From a bacterium (lineage in GTDB: Bacteria; Patescibacteriota; Minisyncoccia; Minisyncoccales; RBG-13-42-11), in NCBI GenBank assembly GCA_030646565.1, contig JAUSLA010000023.1, positions 1 through 37,148 of the forward strand: 37,148 nucleotides of DNA. Reading direction: 5' to 3'. Shown here in pieces: positions 15,511-24,488 of the stretch; the first letter of the stretch is position 1, and each line of letters starts with the position of its first letter. The notes below the pieces were generated by a model. That model saw nothing but the letters and a program-made list of their open reading frames with translations. It was not told the origin of the DNA and made no database searches. The position numbers and the translations under genes were made by a program.

Positions 15511-17151
15511 ATGCTTAACCGCGTTTTTAATCATAAAACTAAAACCGTTACTTTTGCCGCTGTTTTGCTTTTTTTATCCTCTGGAGTGAGCGCTCTTTTG
15601 GGATTGATAAGGGATAGATTGCTGGCTCATTACTTAGGAGCTGGAGCTGAAATGGATATTTACACAACAGCTTTCAGGATTCCAGACTTTGTCTACGGTA
15701 TTTTAATTATGGGAGGAATTTCAGCGGTTTTTTTGCCTATATTTTCTGAAGAATATAAAAAAAATACAAATGGGGCATGGGAGTTCGCCAATAATCTTTT
15801 GCACTGTTTTTTGATTTTACTTGTTTTAATCTGCGGAATCTTGTTTATTTTTGCCCCTTTTTTGATTAATATAATTGCTCCCGGCTTCTCTCCTCAGGCC
15901 AAAGAAACCACGGCTGTTTTGGCAAGAATAATGTTTTTAAGCCCGATTCTTTTCGGTCTAAGCAGTATTTTCTCCGGAGTATTGCATTATTTTAATCGGT
16001 TTTTAATTTATTCAATCGCTCCGATTTTATATAATATCGGCATAATTTTGGGAATTATTTTTTTTCTTCCGAAATTCGGATTAAAAGGTTTGGCTTTTGG
16101 CGTTATTTTGGGAGCTATTTTTTATTTTCTTTTGCAGATACCGGCCGCAAGATTTTCAGGATATAAATATAAGTTCATTCTGAATTTTGGAGACCCAGGA
16201 TTGAAAAAGGTCTTTAAGCTAATGCTTCCCCGGACGATTGGAGCCGCTGTCTATCATTTTAATCTCATAGCTGTTACCGCTATCGCTTCAACCATATCCA
16301 CCGGCTCCATTGCCATAGTTCTTTATTATTCCAACAACCTTCAGCAACTGCCAATAAGCTTGATCGGGGTTTCGTTCGCCTTAGCTGTTTTTCCGACTCT
16401 GTCGAAAATCGCTTCAGACGGATCGAAAGAAGAATTTTTTAAAAATTTTTCGTCGGTTTTTCGCCAGATTCTTTTTTTAATAATCCCGATCTCTGTTATG
16501 ATTTTTCTTTTAAGGGCCCAGCTGGTTCGGCTTATTTTAGGCACGGGCAACTTTGGCTGGACAGAAACCCGGCTTACTGCTGCTTCTCTCGGCATTTTTG
16601 CTCTCGGCATTTTTGCTTTAGCTTTTATTCCTTTTTTAGCCAGGGTCTTTTATTCTTTTCAGGACACAAAAACTCCTTTTTTAATCGGGTTGATTTCTAT
16701 GGTTTTCAATGTCGGGTTAAGCTTGTCTTTGGTTAGATTTCTGTCTTTCCCTAATTTTTTTCACGACTTTACCATAAATGTTTTGAAGCTTCATGGAATT
16801 GAAAATATCGCCGTTATCGGCCTTCCTTTGGCCCTTTCAATTTCAGGAATTTTCCAGTTTTTTTTGCTTTTACTTTTCTTGAAAATAAAAATAAAAAACT
16901 TAGCTTTTAGAGAGATTTTTCTTTCCGCTAAAAGAATTTTATTGTCTTCTTTTTTGATGGCTCTGGCAGTACTTCTTACTTTATATCTGGCAGCTAATAT
17001 TGTTGAATTGAAAACTTTTTTCGCCGTTTTTCTTCAGGCGTTATTGGCCGGCGCAGCCGGAATTATTGTTTATATTCTTCTTTCTTTCTTTTTGAAATCT
17101 CCGGAGCTAAAAACATTTAGAATATCAATCTTGGGCCAATTCCAAAAATAG
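15511..17151 (+). CDS. murJ: Lipid II flippase MurJ/MviN
   Basis: 546 aa polytopic protein; LLGLIRDRLLAHYLGAGAEMDIYTTAFRIPDF, NLIAVTAIASTISTGSIAIVLYYSNNLQQLPISLIGVSFALAVFPTLSKIA. Confidence 0.95.
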   Translation: MLNRVFNHKTKTVTFAAVLLFLSSGVSALLGLIRDRLLAHYLGAGAEMDIYTTAFRIPDFVYGILIMGGISAVFLPIFSEEYKKNTNGAWEFANNLLHCFLILLVLICGILFIFAPFLINIIAPGFSPQAKETTAVLARIMFLSPILFGLSSIFSGVLHYFNRFLIYSIAPILYNIGIILGIIFFLPKFGLKGLAFGVILGAIFYFLLQIPAARFSGYKYKFILNFGDPGLKKVFKLMLPRTIGAAVYHFNLIAVTAIASTISTGSIAIVLYYSNNLQQLPISLIGVSFALAVFPTLSKIASDGSKEEFFKNFSSVFRQILFLIIPISVMIFLLRAQLVRLILGTGNFGWTETRLTAASLGIFALGIFALAFIPFLARVFYSFQDTKTPFLIGLISMVFNVGLSLSLVRFLSFPNFFHDFTINVLKLHGIENIAVIGLPLALSISGIFQFFLLLLFLKIKIKNLAFREIFLSAKRILLSSFLMALAVLLTLYLAANIVELKTFFAVFLQALLAGAAGIIVYILLSFFLKSPELKTFRISILGQFQK

Positions 17152-17154
17152 GAG

Positions 17155-18966
17155 ATGGATAATATACGTAATTTTTGTATAGTCGCGCATATAGACCACG
17201 GAAAGTCCACTTTAGCTGACAGATTTTTAGAATTGACCAAAACTGTTTCAATTGAAAAAATGCGGCCGCAATTTTTAGATATGATGGATTTGGAGAGAGA
17301 GAAGGGGATAACAATCAAAATGCAGCCCGTAAGGATGGAGTATATCTTAAATAATAAACTTTACATCTTAAATTTAATAGACACTCCCGGGCACGTAGAT
17401 TTTTCTTATGAGGTTTCAAGGTCTTTGGCAGCTGTTGAAGGGGCAATTCTTTTGGTTGACGCAACTAAAGGAATTCAGGCCCAGACAATTGCTAATCTGG
17501 AATTGGCCCAAAAACAGAATCTGGTCATTATACCGACCATTAATAAAATTGATTCGGCCCAGGCCAGAATTGAAAGCGCGAGGACTGAATTGGCCGATCT
17601 TCTGAAGATTCCGGAAAACGATATTTTTTTGATTTCCGGAAAAATGGGAACCAATATTGAAGAGCTTCTAAAAGTTGTAATAGAAAAAGTTCCAAAACCC
17701 TCGGGCAGTTTTGACAAGCCGTTTAGGGCTTTAATTTTTGATTCAAAATACGATCCTTTCAAGGGCATTATCGCTTATGTGAGGGTGGTTGACGGGGAAA
17801 TAGGGGCGGGAGAAAAAATTTATTTAATCCAAACAAAAAGCTCGGGCGAAGTAAAAGATTTAGGATATTTTAGGCCCCAAATGGAAAAAGCCGGGCAATT
17901 AAAAGAGGGGGAAATCGGCTGGCTGGCGACAGGAATTAAAGAGCCGGGGAAAGTAATGATTGGAGACACTATTATCAATTATCAATTTTCTCCCCAAAAA
18001 AGCGGGATTCAAACGAAATTGGAAGTGTTGCCGGGATATCAGGCGCCAAAACCTATGGTATTTCTTAGCATTTATCCCGAAAACCCGAATGATTTTGACG
18101 TATTGAAAGACGGTTTGGAAAAATTACGGCTGACCGACGCCGCTTTATCTTTTAAACTGGAACATAAAGAGGCCCTGGGCCGTGGTTTTCAATGCGGATT
18201 TTTAGGTCTTTTGCACGCAGAAATTATTACCGAAAGGTTGAGAAGAGAATTTAATCTGGACTTGGTTTTGTCCACCCCTTCGGTTGTTTATAAAGTAATA
18301 ACAGAAGACGACAAAGAAATTTTTATATATACGCCAAGCGAATGGCCTGATCCCTCCAAAATAAAAGAATCCCAAGAGCTTTGGGCCAGATTGAAAGTTT
18401 TGGCCGAGATTAAATACTTGGGAAATGTTCAGGAACTTTTAAAAAATATTGAGTCCGTTTATATTGAGAGAGAGCATTTGGGCATAGAAAAATTTGAGCT
18501 GGTTTATGAAGTGCCCCTCCGGGAGATTATCAATAAAAATTTTTACGACCAGCTTAAAAGCGTTTCTCAAGGATTTGCCTCAATGAATTATGAAATTTTA
18601 GATTGGAGAAAATCGCGTCTGCAAAAACTGGATATTTTAATCGCGGGACAAAAAGAAGAAGCGCTTTCCAGGATTGTTTCTGAAAAAGAAGCCCAAAAGG
18701 CGGCACGGAGAACGGTTGAGAAATTAAAAGAGAACTTGCCCTCGCAATTGTACGCCGTCGCCATTCAGGCGGCAGTAGGCGGAACAATTATTGCGAGAGA
18801 AACAATATCAGCCAAAAGAAAAGACGTTATAGCTCCTCTTTACGGAGGAGACTACTCAAGAAAGAGAAAACTGCTGGAAAGGCAGAAAAAAGGCAAGAAG
18901 GAATTAAAAGAAAAAGGAAGAGTAAGAATTCCTCCAAAAGTATTTTTGGAATTATTCAGAGATTGA
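17155..18966 (+). CDS. lepA: Elongation factor 4 (LepA)
   Basis: 603 aa; NFCIVAHIDHGKSTLADRFLE, DTPGHVDFSYEVSRSLAAVEGA, LGRGFQCGFLGLLHAEIITERLRREF, C-terminal KRKDVIAPLYGGDYSRKRKLLERQKKGKK. Confidence 0.97.
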   Translation: MDNIRNFCIVAHIDHGKSTLADRFLELTKTVSIEKMRPQFLDMMDLEREKGITIKMQPVRMEYILNNKLYILNLIDTPGHVDFSYEVSRSLAAVEGAILLVDATKGIQAQTIANLELAQKQNLVIIPTINKIDSAQARIESARTELADLLKIPENDIFLISGKMGTNIEELLKVVIEKVPKPSGSFDKPFRALIFDSKYDPFKGIIAYVRVVDGEIGAGEKIYLIQTKSSGEVKDLGYFRPQMEKAGQLKEGEIGWLATGIKEPGKVMIGDTIINYQFSPQKSGIQTKLEVLPGYQAPKPMVFLSIYPENPNDFDVLKDGLEKLRLTDAALSFKLEHKEALGRGFQCGFLGLLHAEIITERLRREFNLDLVLSTPSVVYKVITEDDKEIFIYTPSEWPDPSKIKESQELWARLKVLAEIKYLGNVQELLKNIESVYIEREHLGIEKFELVYEVPLREIINKNFYDQLKSVSQGFASMNYEILDWRKSRLQKLDILIAGQKEEALSRIVSEKEAQKAARRTVEKLKENLPSQLYAVAIQAAVGGTIIARETISAKRKDVIAPLYGGDYSRKRKLLERQKKGKKELKEKGRVRIPPKVFLELFRD

Positions 18967-18990
18967 CAAAATAAATACCCGTGCTATGCT
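18963..18990 (+). promoter_or_regulatory. Putative promoter overlapping the lepA stop codon
   Basis: TTGACA-16 nt-TATGCT. Confidence 0.7.
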
Positions 18991-19053
18991 ACGGGATGAA
19001 ATGCGGCAAATATCTTATGCCGCGAAAGCACCTTAAGAAAGGGGATAACAATC

Positions 19054-19671
19054 ATGGCAATGATGAGAGACGCAGTTCCAACTATGGATGCGGGACAGTT
19101 TGGCGAGTTTGTTGAAGCGGTGGTTAGGCAACTTTGGCCAACTATCAAAGACGCGGATCCCCAAAGGATTCGGAGACTGGTTAGGAATCCTGCAAAACTC
19201 AAAGGAATACTTAGAAAAGCCTTTCCCGGAGAACCTTCCAGTATTCTCGGCTGTCCCGTCATTGTTGACTACGAAGTGACCGTTGAGGAGGCAATAAGGC
19301 TCGGGGGCTATGACCGAGTTAATTCGTTTATTACATCTAAGAATTTCCCAACAGGTCGGAGAGGAATAGTTGAATTAGATATTGATCTTATGTGTATTAA
19401 TCGCCTAATCTCCACAAGAGATTTTTTTAAGGAAATCGGAGAAGTGTATCGTCAAGCCGAACTGCGAGAACTTCTTGCTCTGGGGGCTAAATATCCAAAC
19501 CTTCAAAGAGAATTTCCAATTGCCGGCCTTGGCTCTGTCTGGCAGTCTAAGAGCGGTCATCACCGAGTTTCGGTTCTTGATGGCAGTGACTCGGAGAGAG
19601 GACTAGACCTAGAGACTCTGGACGAGAGCGTTTGGCAACGGTATTGGCAGTTTGCCGTTGTTCGCAAGTAG
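19054..19671 (+). CDS. Hypothetical protein, monocistronic
   Basis: 205 aa; SD-like AAGAAAGGGGA, own promoter and terminator; no family recognised. Confidence 0.75.
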   Translation: MAMMRDAVPTMDAGQFGEFVEAVVRQLWPTIKDADPQRIRRLVRNPAKLKGILRKAFPGEPSSILGCPVIVDYEVTVEEAIRLGGYDRVNSFITSKNFPTGRRGIVELDIDLMCINRLISTRDFFKEIGEVYRQAELRELLALGAKYPNLQREFPIAGLGSVWQSKSGHHRVSVLDGSDSERGLDLETLDESVWQRYWQFAVVRK

Positions 19672-19693
19672 CGCTTTGGTGTTCTTTAATCTG

Positions 19694-19726
19694 AAACCCG
19701 ATAAAAAGATTTATCGGGTTTTTTTC
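19694..19726 (+). terminator. Intrinsic terminator
   Basis: AAACCCGATAAaaagaTTTATCGGGTTTTTTT. Confidence 0.9.
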
Positions 19727-19783
19727 TTCGCCTTCAAAAACTGCTATTATTAAAAATAGTTAACAGACAAATTTGACAAAGGG

Positions 19784-19812
19784 TTGAAAAATCTATTCGC
19801 TTTGGCTAAAAT
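19784..19812 (+). promoter_or_regulatory. Putative promoter for the ftsB-like gene
   Basis: TTGAAA-17 nt-TAAAAT. Confidence 0.6.
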
Positions 19813-19909
19813 AGAGGAGCGACAAGAAAGCCAACCATGCTTAAAGCCACCAAAGAGACAAGAATAATCCAGATTATTTTTATAAATTTTCGCGACATAC
19901 ACCGAGCTT

Positions 19910-20006
19910 TCGCGTAGCGAAAGCGAAAGTTAAGATGAGGACGCAGTCCTCATCGCCTACTCGAGCGAAGCGAAGAGTAAAGATGAGGACGCAGTCCTCA
20001 TCGCCT
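19910..20006 (+). repeat. Palindromic element cluster; H1 hairpin duplicated exactly
   Basis: GAGCTTTCGcgtagCGAAAGC; GATGAGGACgcaGTCCTCATCgcct at 19934-19958 and 19982-20006 flanking a tcgagcgaagcgaagagt spacer. Confidence 0.9.
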
Positions 20007-20011
20007 AATCT

Positions 20012-20398
20012 ATGTTAGCAAAAAATACCGGAATTAAAAAGCAGCAAACCGGCCAGCCGATGCTATTTATAGCAATTGTCGGTATTTTAACAGCCGGTTT
20101 AATTGTTTTTCTGATTTTTGCCAATATTAAAATCAGTCAAAAAAGAACGGAATTAAAAGACAGAGTTGATTCGTTGAATAAAGAATTAACAGCGCTTAAC
20201 GAAGAAAAGAAAAAACTGGAAGAAGGAATAAATCAGGCCCAAAGCGATTTTTATTGGGAGGGCAAAGTAAGGGAACAGGGCTATAAGCAGCCCGGAGAAA
20301 AGACAGTGGTGGTTCTGCCTCCGGAAGGAAAAACAGGAACGTCTTCTACGGAACAAAAAAGTTTTTGGGGAAAAGTTTTAGAAAAAATAGGATTTTAG
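20012..20398 (+). CDS. FtsB/DivIC-like septum formation initiator protein
   Basis: 128 aa; one TM segment then coiled coil NIKISQKRTELKDRVDSLNKELTALNEEKKKLEEGI...YWEGKVREQGYKQPGEKTVVVL. Confidence 0.8.
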   Translation: MLAKNTGIKKQQTGQPMLFIAIVGILTAGLIVFLIFANIKISQKRTELKDRVDSLNKELTALNEEKKKLEEGINQAQSDFYWEGKVREQGYKQPGEKTVVVLPPEGKTGTSSTEQKSFWGKVLEKIGF

Positions 20399-20399
20399 G

Positions 20400-20470
20400 G
20401 CGGGCATAGTATAGCGGCAGTACGTAACCTTCCCAAGGTTGAAGTGTGGGTTCGACTCCCATTGCCCGCT
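20400..20470 (+). tRNA. tRNA-Gly(CCC)
   Basis: GCGGGCA...TGCCCGC acceptor, TAACC-TTCCCAA-GGTTG anticodon arm, GTGGGTTCGACTCCCAT T-arm. Confidence 0.95.
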
Positions 20471-20489
20471 TATCTGCATTATATATTGT

Positions 20490-20560
20490 GCCGGAGTAGT
20501 TCAATGGCAGAACACTACTTTCGTAAAGTAGGAATGTGGGTTCGATTCCCACCTTCGGCT
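20490..20560 (+). tRNA. tRNA-Thr(CGT)
   Basis: GCCGGAG/CTTCGGC acceptor, CTACT-TTCGTAA-AGTAG anticodon arm, GTGGGTTCGATTCCCAC T-arm; followed by CCA. Confidence 0.95.
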
Positions 20561-20562
20561 CC

Positions 20563-20597
20563 AAAAAAATCTCCCGCTGCCACGGGAGATTTTTTAT
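20563..20597 (+). terminator. Intrinsic terminator after the tRNA pair
   Basis: AAAAAATCTCCCGctgccaCGGGAGATTTTTT. Confidence 0.9.
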
Positions 20598-20639
20598 CTT
20601 CTTTTCATTCCTCAAAAAAAATGTTATACTATTTTTAAA

Positions 20640-20731
20640 GTCCCGCAAAGCGGGGGAAGTCAAAGAACACGTTCGTGTTCTTTTCCACCCGTCGCCTTCA
20701 GCTAGGGTGAACGGAGTTCTCTTCGCCTTAG
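20640..20731 (+). repeat. Palindromic element cluster upstream of prfB
   Basis: TCCCGCaaaGCGGG; AAAGAACACGttCGTGTTCTTT; ttccacccgtcgccttcagctagggtg; ggagttctcttcgcctta. Confidence 0.8.
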
Positions 20732-20738
20732 AAACAAT

Positions 20739-21861
20739 ATGGCAAATTTAAATTTTCAGATTGAAGCATTACAACAAAGACTCCTCATCGTTGAGGACCG
20801 TCTTTGACTTGGCCCAAAAACGCAAAGAATTTTCTAAATTGGAAAAAGAACTGCAAAATCCGGACATTTGGAAAGACAGAGAAAAGGCGGTAAAATTCAG
20901 CCAGAGAGCATCTCAAATCCAAGAAGAGCTCGGCCAACTGGATGAATTAAAAAAGGAGCTTAGCGACATAAAAGATATAATAAGCTCGGCAAACGAATCG
21001 GAGAGAGAGTCTTTTCTTGAGGACTTTGAGAAGAAATTGAAAAACGCAGAACTTAGGATTTTTCTTTCCGGCAGATACGACAAGGGAAACGCTATTTTGT
21101 CAATTTATTCAGGAGCCGGCGGCCAGGACGCCCAAGATTGGGCAGCGATGTTGTTTAGAATGTACGAAAGATATTGCGGGAAATCCGGTTTTCAGGTAAA
21201 AATATTGCATCAGTCCTTCAGCGGCGAAGGAGGGGGGCCGGAAGGAAGGATTGGTATTAAATTAGCCACTTTTGAAATAAAAGGAAAATACGCTTTCGGC
21301 TTTTTGAAAAAAGAAAATGGAGTCCACAGGTTGGTCAGGATTTCTCCGTTTTCAGCCCAGTCTTTAAGACATACTTCATTCGCGCTGGTAGAAGTTCTGC
21401 CCGAATTGTCGGAAGATGAAGAATCGGAAATAAAAATTAAACCAGAGGAATTAAGGGTAGATACTTTCCGGTCTTCTGGCCCCGGCGGCCAGAATGTCAA
21501 CAGAAGAGAATCGGCAGTAAGGATAACCCATCTGCCAACCGGAATTGCCGTTGCCTGCCAGGTGGAAAGAACGCAGGGGCAGAATAAAGCAAAAGCAATG
21601 AAAATTCTGTTGGCAAAGCTCTACCAATTAAAAGAAGAAAAGACAAAAAAAGAGCTAAAAGAGATTAAAGGAGAGTTAATGTCAGCCAGCCCCCACACCA
21701 AAATTGGTGTGGGGGCCAGCTGGGGAAACCAGATAAGGTCTTATGTTTTGCATCCATACAAACTGATTAAAGATTTAAGAAGTAACTTTGAAACCTCCGA
21801 TGTGGAAGTTGTTTTGGACGGCGATTTAGACGAGTTTATTGCGGCCGAAGTTAAACTTTAG
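20739..21861 (+). CDS. prfB: Peptide chain release factor 2, expressed via +1 programmed frameshift
   Basis: ATG at 20739 reads MANLNFQIEALQQRLLIVEDRL then TGA (20805-20807) in CTTTGAC; +1 frame continues DLAQKRKEFSKLEKELQNPDIW...; GGQ motif SSGPGGQNVNRRESAVRITH. Confidence 0.95.
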
Positions 21862-21863
21862 GT

Positions 21864-22018
21864 CAAAGAGATTTGCGTTCTCTTTTCCATCTTCGCTTTC
21901 GCTACACGAAAGCTCGGTAGGCGACGAGGACTGCGTCCTCGTCTTCATCTACCCGAGCAGAGCGAAGGGTGGAGAAGAACGAAAGTTCTTCGACTCGTTC
22001 CGCTTTGCGGGACTTGGT
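21864..22018 (+). repeat. Tandem bipartite palindromic elements upstream of ftsE
   Basis: GCTTTCGctacaCGAAAGC-TCGGTAG, GACGAGGACtgcGTCCTCGTC, tacccgagcagagcgaagggtgg, AAGAACgaaaGTTCTT, TTCCGCtttGCGGGAC-TTGGTA. Confidence 0.92.
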
Positions 22019-22034
22019 AATAAATTAAAACTCG

Positions 22035-22730
22035 ATGGTAAAGTTTCAAAATATCAGCAAAATTTATCCTGCTTGCCCCGGCGGACATCCGTGCGTTGCC
22101 TTAGACGATGTTTCTTTTGAGATAAAGCCAAAAGAATTTGTTTCAATTGTCGGCAGGTCGGGCGCCGGAAAAACAACCTTGTTCCGTTTACTTTTGGCCG
22201 AAGAAATGCCGACCCAAGGCGAAATTTTTTTTGACGGCAACGATATCTTGAATGTAAAATCAAAGCATTTACCCCTGCTCCGCCGGCAAGTTGGAGCGGT
22301 TTTCCAGGATTATAAATTATTGCCCAATAAAACCGCTTACGAGAACATAGCTTACATTATGGAAATTATAGGCGCTTCCGACGAAGAAATTAGCAGAGAC
22401 GTCTCGGATGTTCTGGAAGTTGTCGGATTAAAGAATAGGGCGAATAATTTTCCTGCCGAGCTTTCAGGTGGGGAGCGGCAAAGAGTGGCGATTGCCAGGG
22501 CTCTGATTCACCGGCCAAAGGTTATATTAGCCGACGAACCGACGGGAAATCTGGACCCTTACAATACTTCGGATATAATACAGCTTTTATTAAAAATTAA
22601 TGAAATCGGGACAACGGTAATTTTGGCCACCCACAACAAAGAAATAATAAATTATTTGCAAAAGAGAGTGATTACTCTGGACGAGGGGAAAGTAATTCGC
22701 GACGAAGAAAAGGGAAGATTTGTAATATAA
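22035..22730 (+). CDS. ftsE: Cell division ATP-binding protein FtsE
   Basis: 231 aa; Walker A GRSGAGKTTLFRLL, GAVFQDYKLLPNKTAYENIA, LSGGERQRVAIARAL, VILADEPTGNLD; adjacent to ftsX. Confidence 0.95.
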   Translation: MVKFQNISKIYPACPGGHPCVALDDVSFEIKPKEFVSIVGRSGAGKTTLFRLLLAEEMPTQGEIFFDGNDILNVKSKHLPLLRRQVGAVFQDYKLLPNKTAYENIAYIMEIIGASDEEISRDVSDVLEVVGLKNRANNFPAELSGGERQRVAIARALIHRPKVILADEPTGNLDPYNTSDIIQLLLKINEIGTTVILATHNKEIINYLQKRVITLDEGKVIRDEEKGRFVI

Positions 22731-22875
22731 GGCGACGAAGACTGTGTCTTCGTCTTCAGCTACCCGAGCCGTAGGCGAAGGGTGAAGAAGAGCTTCGCTC
22801 TTCGACTCACTTTCGTTACACGAAAGCTCGGTAAGGGAAGATTCGTAATATAAGGCGACGAAGACTGTGTCTTCG
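22710..22875 (+). repeat. Palindromic element flanked by a 43-bp direct repeat that includes the ftsE 3' end
   Basis: aagggaagattYgtaatataaggcgacgaagactgtgtcttcg at 22710-22752 and 22833-22875 (one mismatch). Confidence 0.92.
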
Positions 22876-22884
22876 CCTACTAAT

Positions 22885-23793
22885 ATGTATATCGATTTTC
22901 AGCGCGTTGTTAAATCGGCTTGGAAAAGTTTTTTCAGAGACGGCGGCATGCTGGCAGCCGATATTTTTATTATGCTCTTGGTTATTTCCGCCGCCACGTC
23001 GCTTTTACTTTTAAACGATTTGAGCAATTTTCTGGCGGCGGAACTTCAGAAAAAGGTTGATATTTCCGTTTATTTCAAGGAGGCCTCTTTGGAATCGGAT
23101 ATTTTAACACTGAAAGAAGATATTGAAAAAATTCCCGAAGTGAAAGGGGTTGAATATCTTTCAAAAGAGAAAGCGTTTGATTATTTTACCGAAAAGCATT
23201 CAGATAACCCGATTCTAATGGAGGCATTGATAGAAGTGGGGGTTAATCCTTTTTTAGCTTCGTTAAACATCCAGGCTTTTACGGCCAGCCAATATCAGGC
23301 AGTAGCTGATTTTTTAGCAAAACCCGATTTTAAAAATATAATTGAAAAAGTTGACTATTATCAGAGAAAGCCGATTATTGACAGAATTTTCTCTTTGACT
23401 TCCAACCTGAAAACAGCCGGAATTTTGTTTTCAATAATTTTAGCGTTTATATCAATTTTAGTGGCTTTCAACACTATCCGACTGGCGATTTATAATGCAA
23501 GGGAAGAAATCAAAATCCAGCGGCTTGTTGGAGCTTCCAACTGGTTTATCAGAGGTCCTTTTTTAGCCCAAGGGGTGATTACCGGTTTTTTTGCGGCCGT
23601 CATTGCTTTTTTTCTTTTCTTTTCTGGTTCTTTTCTCGTGGGAGCCAAAGCAGGGTTTTTATTCACGGGATTTAACGCCTTTAATCTTTTTATGAGCAAT
23701 TTCTGGCTTTTAATTTTTGTTCAGTTATTGACCGGAATCGGCATAGGGGTAATATCAAGCCTGATCGCCATCAGAAAATATTTAAAAGCGTAA
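22885..23793 (+). CDS. ftsX: Cell division protein FtsX (ATG start preferred over the track start at 22867)
   Basis: FtsX-like topology; VDISVYFKEASLESDILTLKEDIEKIPEVKGVEYLSKEKAFDYF, NTIRLAIYNAREEIKIQRLVGASNWFIRGPFLAQGVITG. Confidence 0.93.
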   Translation: MYIDFQRVVKSAWKSFFRDGGMLAADIFIMLLVISAATSLLLLNDLSNFLAAELQKKVDISVYFKEASLESDILTLKEDIEKIPEVKGVEYLSKEKAFDYFTEKHSDNPILMEALIEVGVNPFLASLNIQAFTASQYQAVADFLAKPDFKNIIEKVDYYQRKPIIDRIFSLTSNLKTAGILFSIILAFISILVAFNTIRLAIYNAREEIKIQRLVGASNWFIRGPFLAQGVITGFFAAVIAFFLFFSGSFLVGAKAGFLFTGFNAFNLFMSNFWLLIFVQLLTGIGIGVISSLIAIRKYLKA

Positions 23794-23807
23794 AATCTGT
23801 AAATTTT

Positions 23808-23878
23808 TGCGGGGTCGTCTAACGGTAGGACACATTCCTCTGGAGAATGGTATCTTGGTTCGAATCCAAGCCCCGCAG
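23808..23878 (+). tRNA. tRNA-Gln(CTG)
   Basis: TGCGGGG/CCCCGCA acceptor, CATTC-CTCTGGA-GAATG anticodon arm, CTTGGTTCGAATCCAAG T-arm. Confidence 0.93.
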
Positions 23879-23879
23879 C

Positions 23880-23974
23880 ACTTCGATTTTCACTTCGTTC
23901 AAATCTCAGTGTCTGCGTCCTTCACTAAAGTTCAGGACTACGACCCGCCTCAATAACTATAAGAAAATCGAAGT
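23880..23974. repeat. Inverted repeat enclosing a palindromic region just after tRNA-Gln
   Basis: ACTTCGATTTTC (23880-23891) and GAAAATCGAAGT (23963-23974). Confidence 0.65.
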
Positions 23975-24049
23975 CCCCGAGGAATAAAATGACGAGGGGT
24001 ATACTATTTCGCTCCCCAGAGCCTTCGGCTCGCTATATTATAATAGCGA

Positions 24050-24133
24050 CGAAGACACTGAGCGGAGCGAAGTGATACAATATAAAATATATAGAAAAGA
24101 AAAGACACTGAGGAGCAAAGTGACGAAGTGACA
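24050..24133 (+). repeat. Short repeated motif gacactgagcggagcgaagtga upstream of the GIY-YIG gene
   Basis: gaagacactgagcggagcgaagtga and aagacactgaggagcaaagtgacgaagtga. Confidence 0.6.
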
Positions 24134-24145
24134 AAAATCAAAACA

Positions 24146-24394
24146 ATGTCATACAGCGTATATATTTTAGAATGCGCAGATAAGTCTCTCTACGTCGGTT
24201 GCACAAATGACCTAGAAAAACGGATAAAACAGCATAATAATTCAAAACGGGGCGCGCATTATACTAAGATACGGAGGCCAGTAACCTTAAAATATTTAGA
24301 AGAATTTAAAACGTTAAAAGATGCCAGGCAAAGAGAATCAGAAATCAAAAGTTGGAAAAGAGAAAAGAAGTTAACTTTGATTAATTCAAAATAG
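24146..24394 (+). CDS. Small GIY-YIG nuclease family protein
   Basis: MSYSVYILECADKSLYVGCTNDLEKRIKQHNNSKRGAHYTKIRRPVTLKYLEEF; GIY-YIG motif (YVYIL..LYVG); ATG at 24146 preferred to GTG 24128. Confidence 0.9.
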   Translation: MSYSVYILECADKSLYVGCTNDLEKRIKQHNNSKRGAHYTKIRRPVTLKYLEEFKTLKDARQRESEIKSWKREKKLTLINSK

Positions 24395-24488
24395 TGAACC
24401 GATACGACGCCTTGGTGAAGAACCTAATCATCGTAGCCGTAAATCTATGGAAAACTGAGGAATTACAAAAGAGCAGGCAGAAAAATTA

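Noticed and set aside
19837-19920. 26-aa ORF MLKATKETRIIQIIFINFRDIHRAFA upstream of the ftsB-like gene
   Set aside because: Ends inside the repeat, has no clear SD and no homology; leader-peptide role cannot be supported.
20346-20751. ORFs across the tRNA-Gly/tRNA-Thr region on both strands
   Set aside because: Region is fully explained by two tRNAs and a terminator.
20805-20807. UGA recoding as glycine (code 25)
   Set aside because: UGA terminates several genes (for example secD-region genes, the lepA stop TGA, the 2-91 ORF) and prfB with its frameshift is present.
21839-22120. 93-aa ORF bridging prfB and ftsE
   Set aside because: Consists mainly of translated palindromic repeats out of frame with ftsE.
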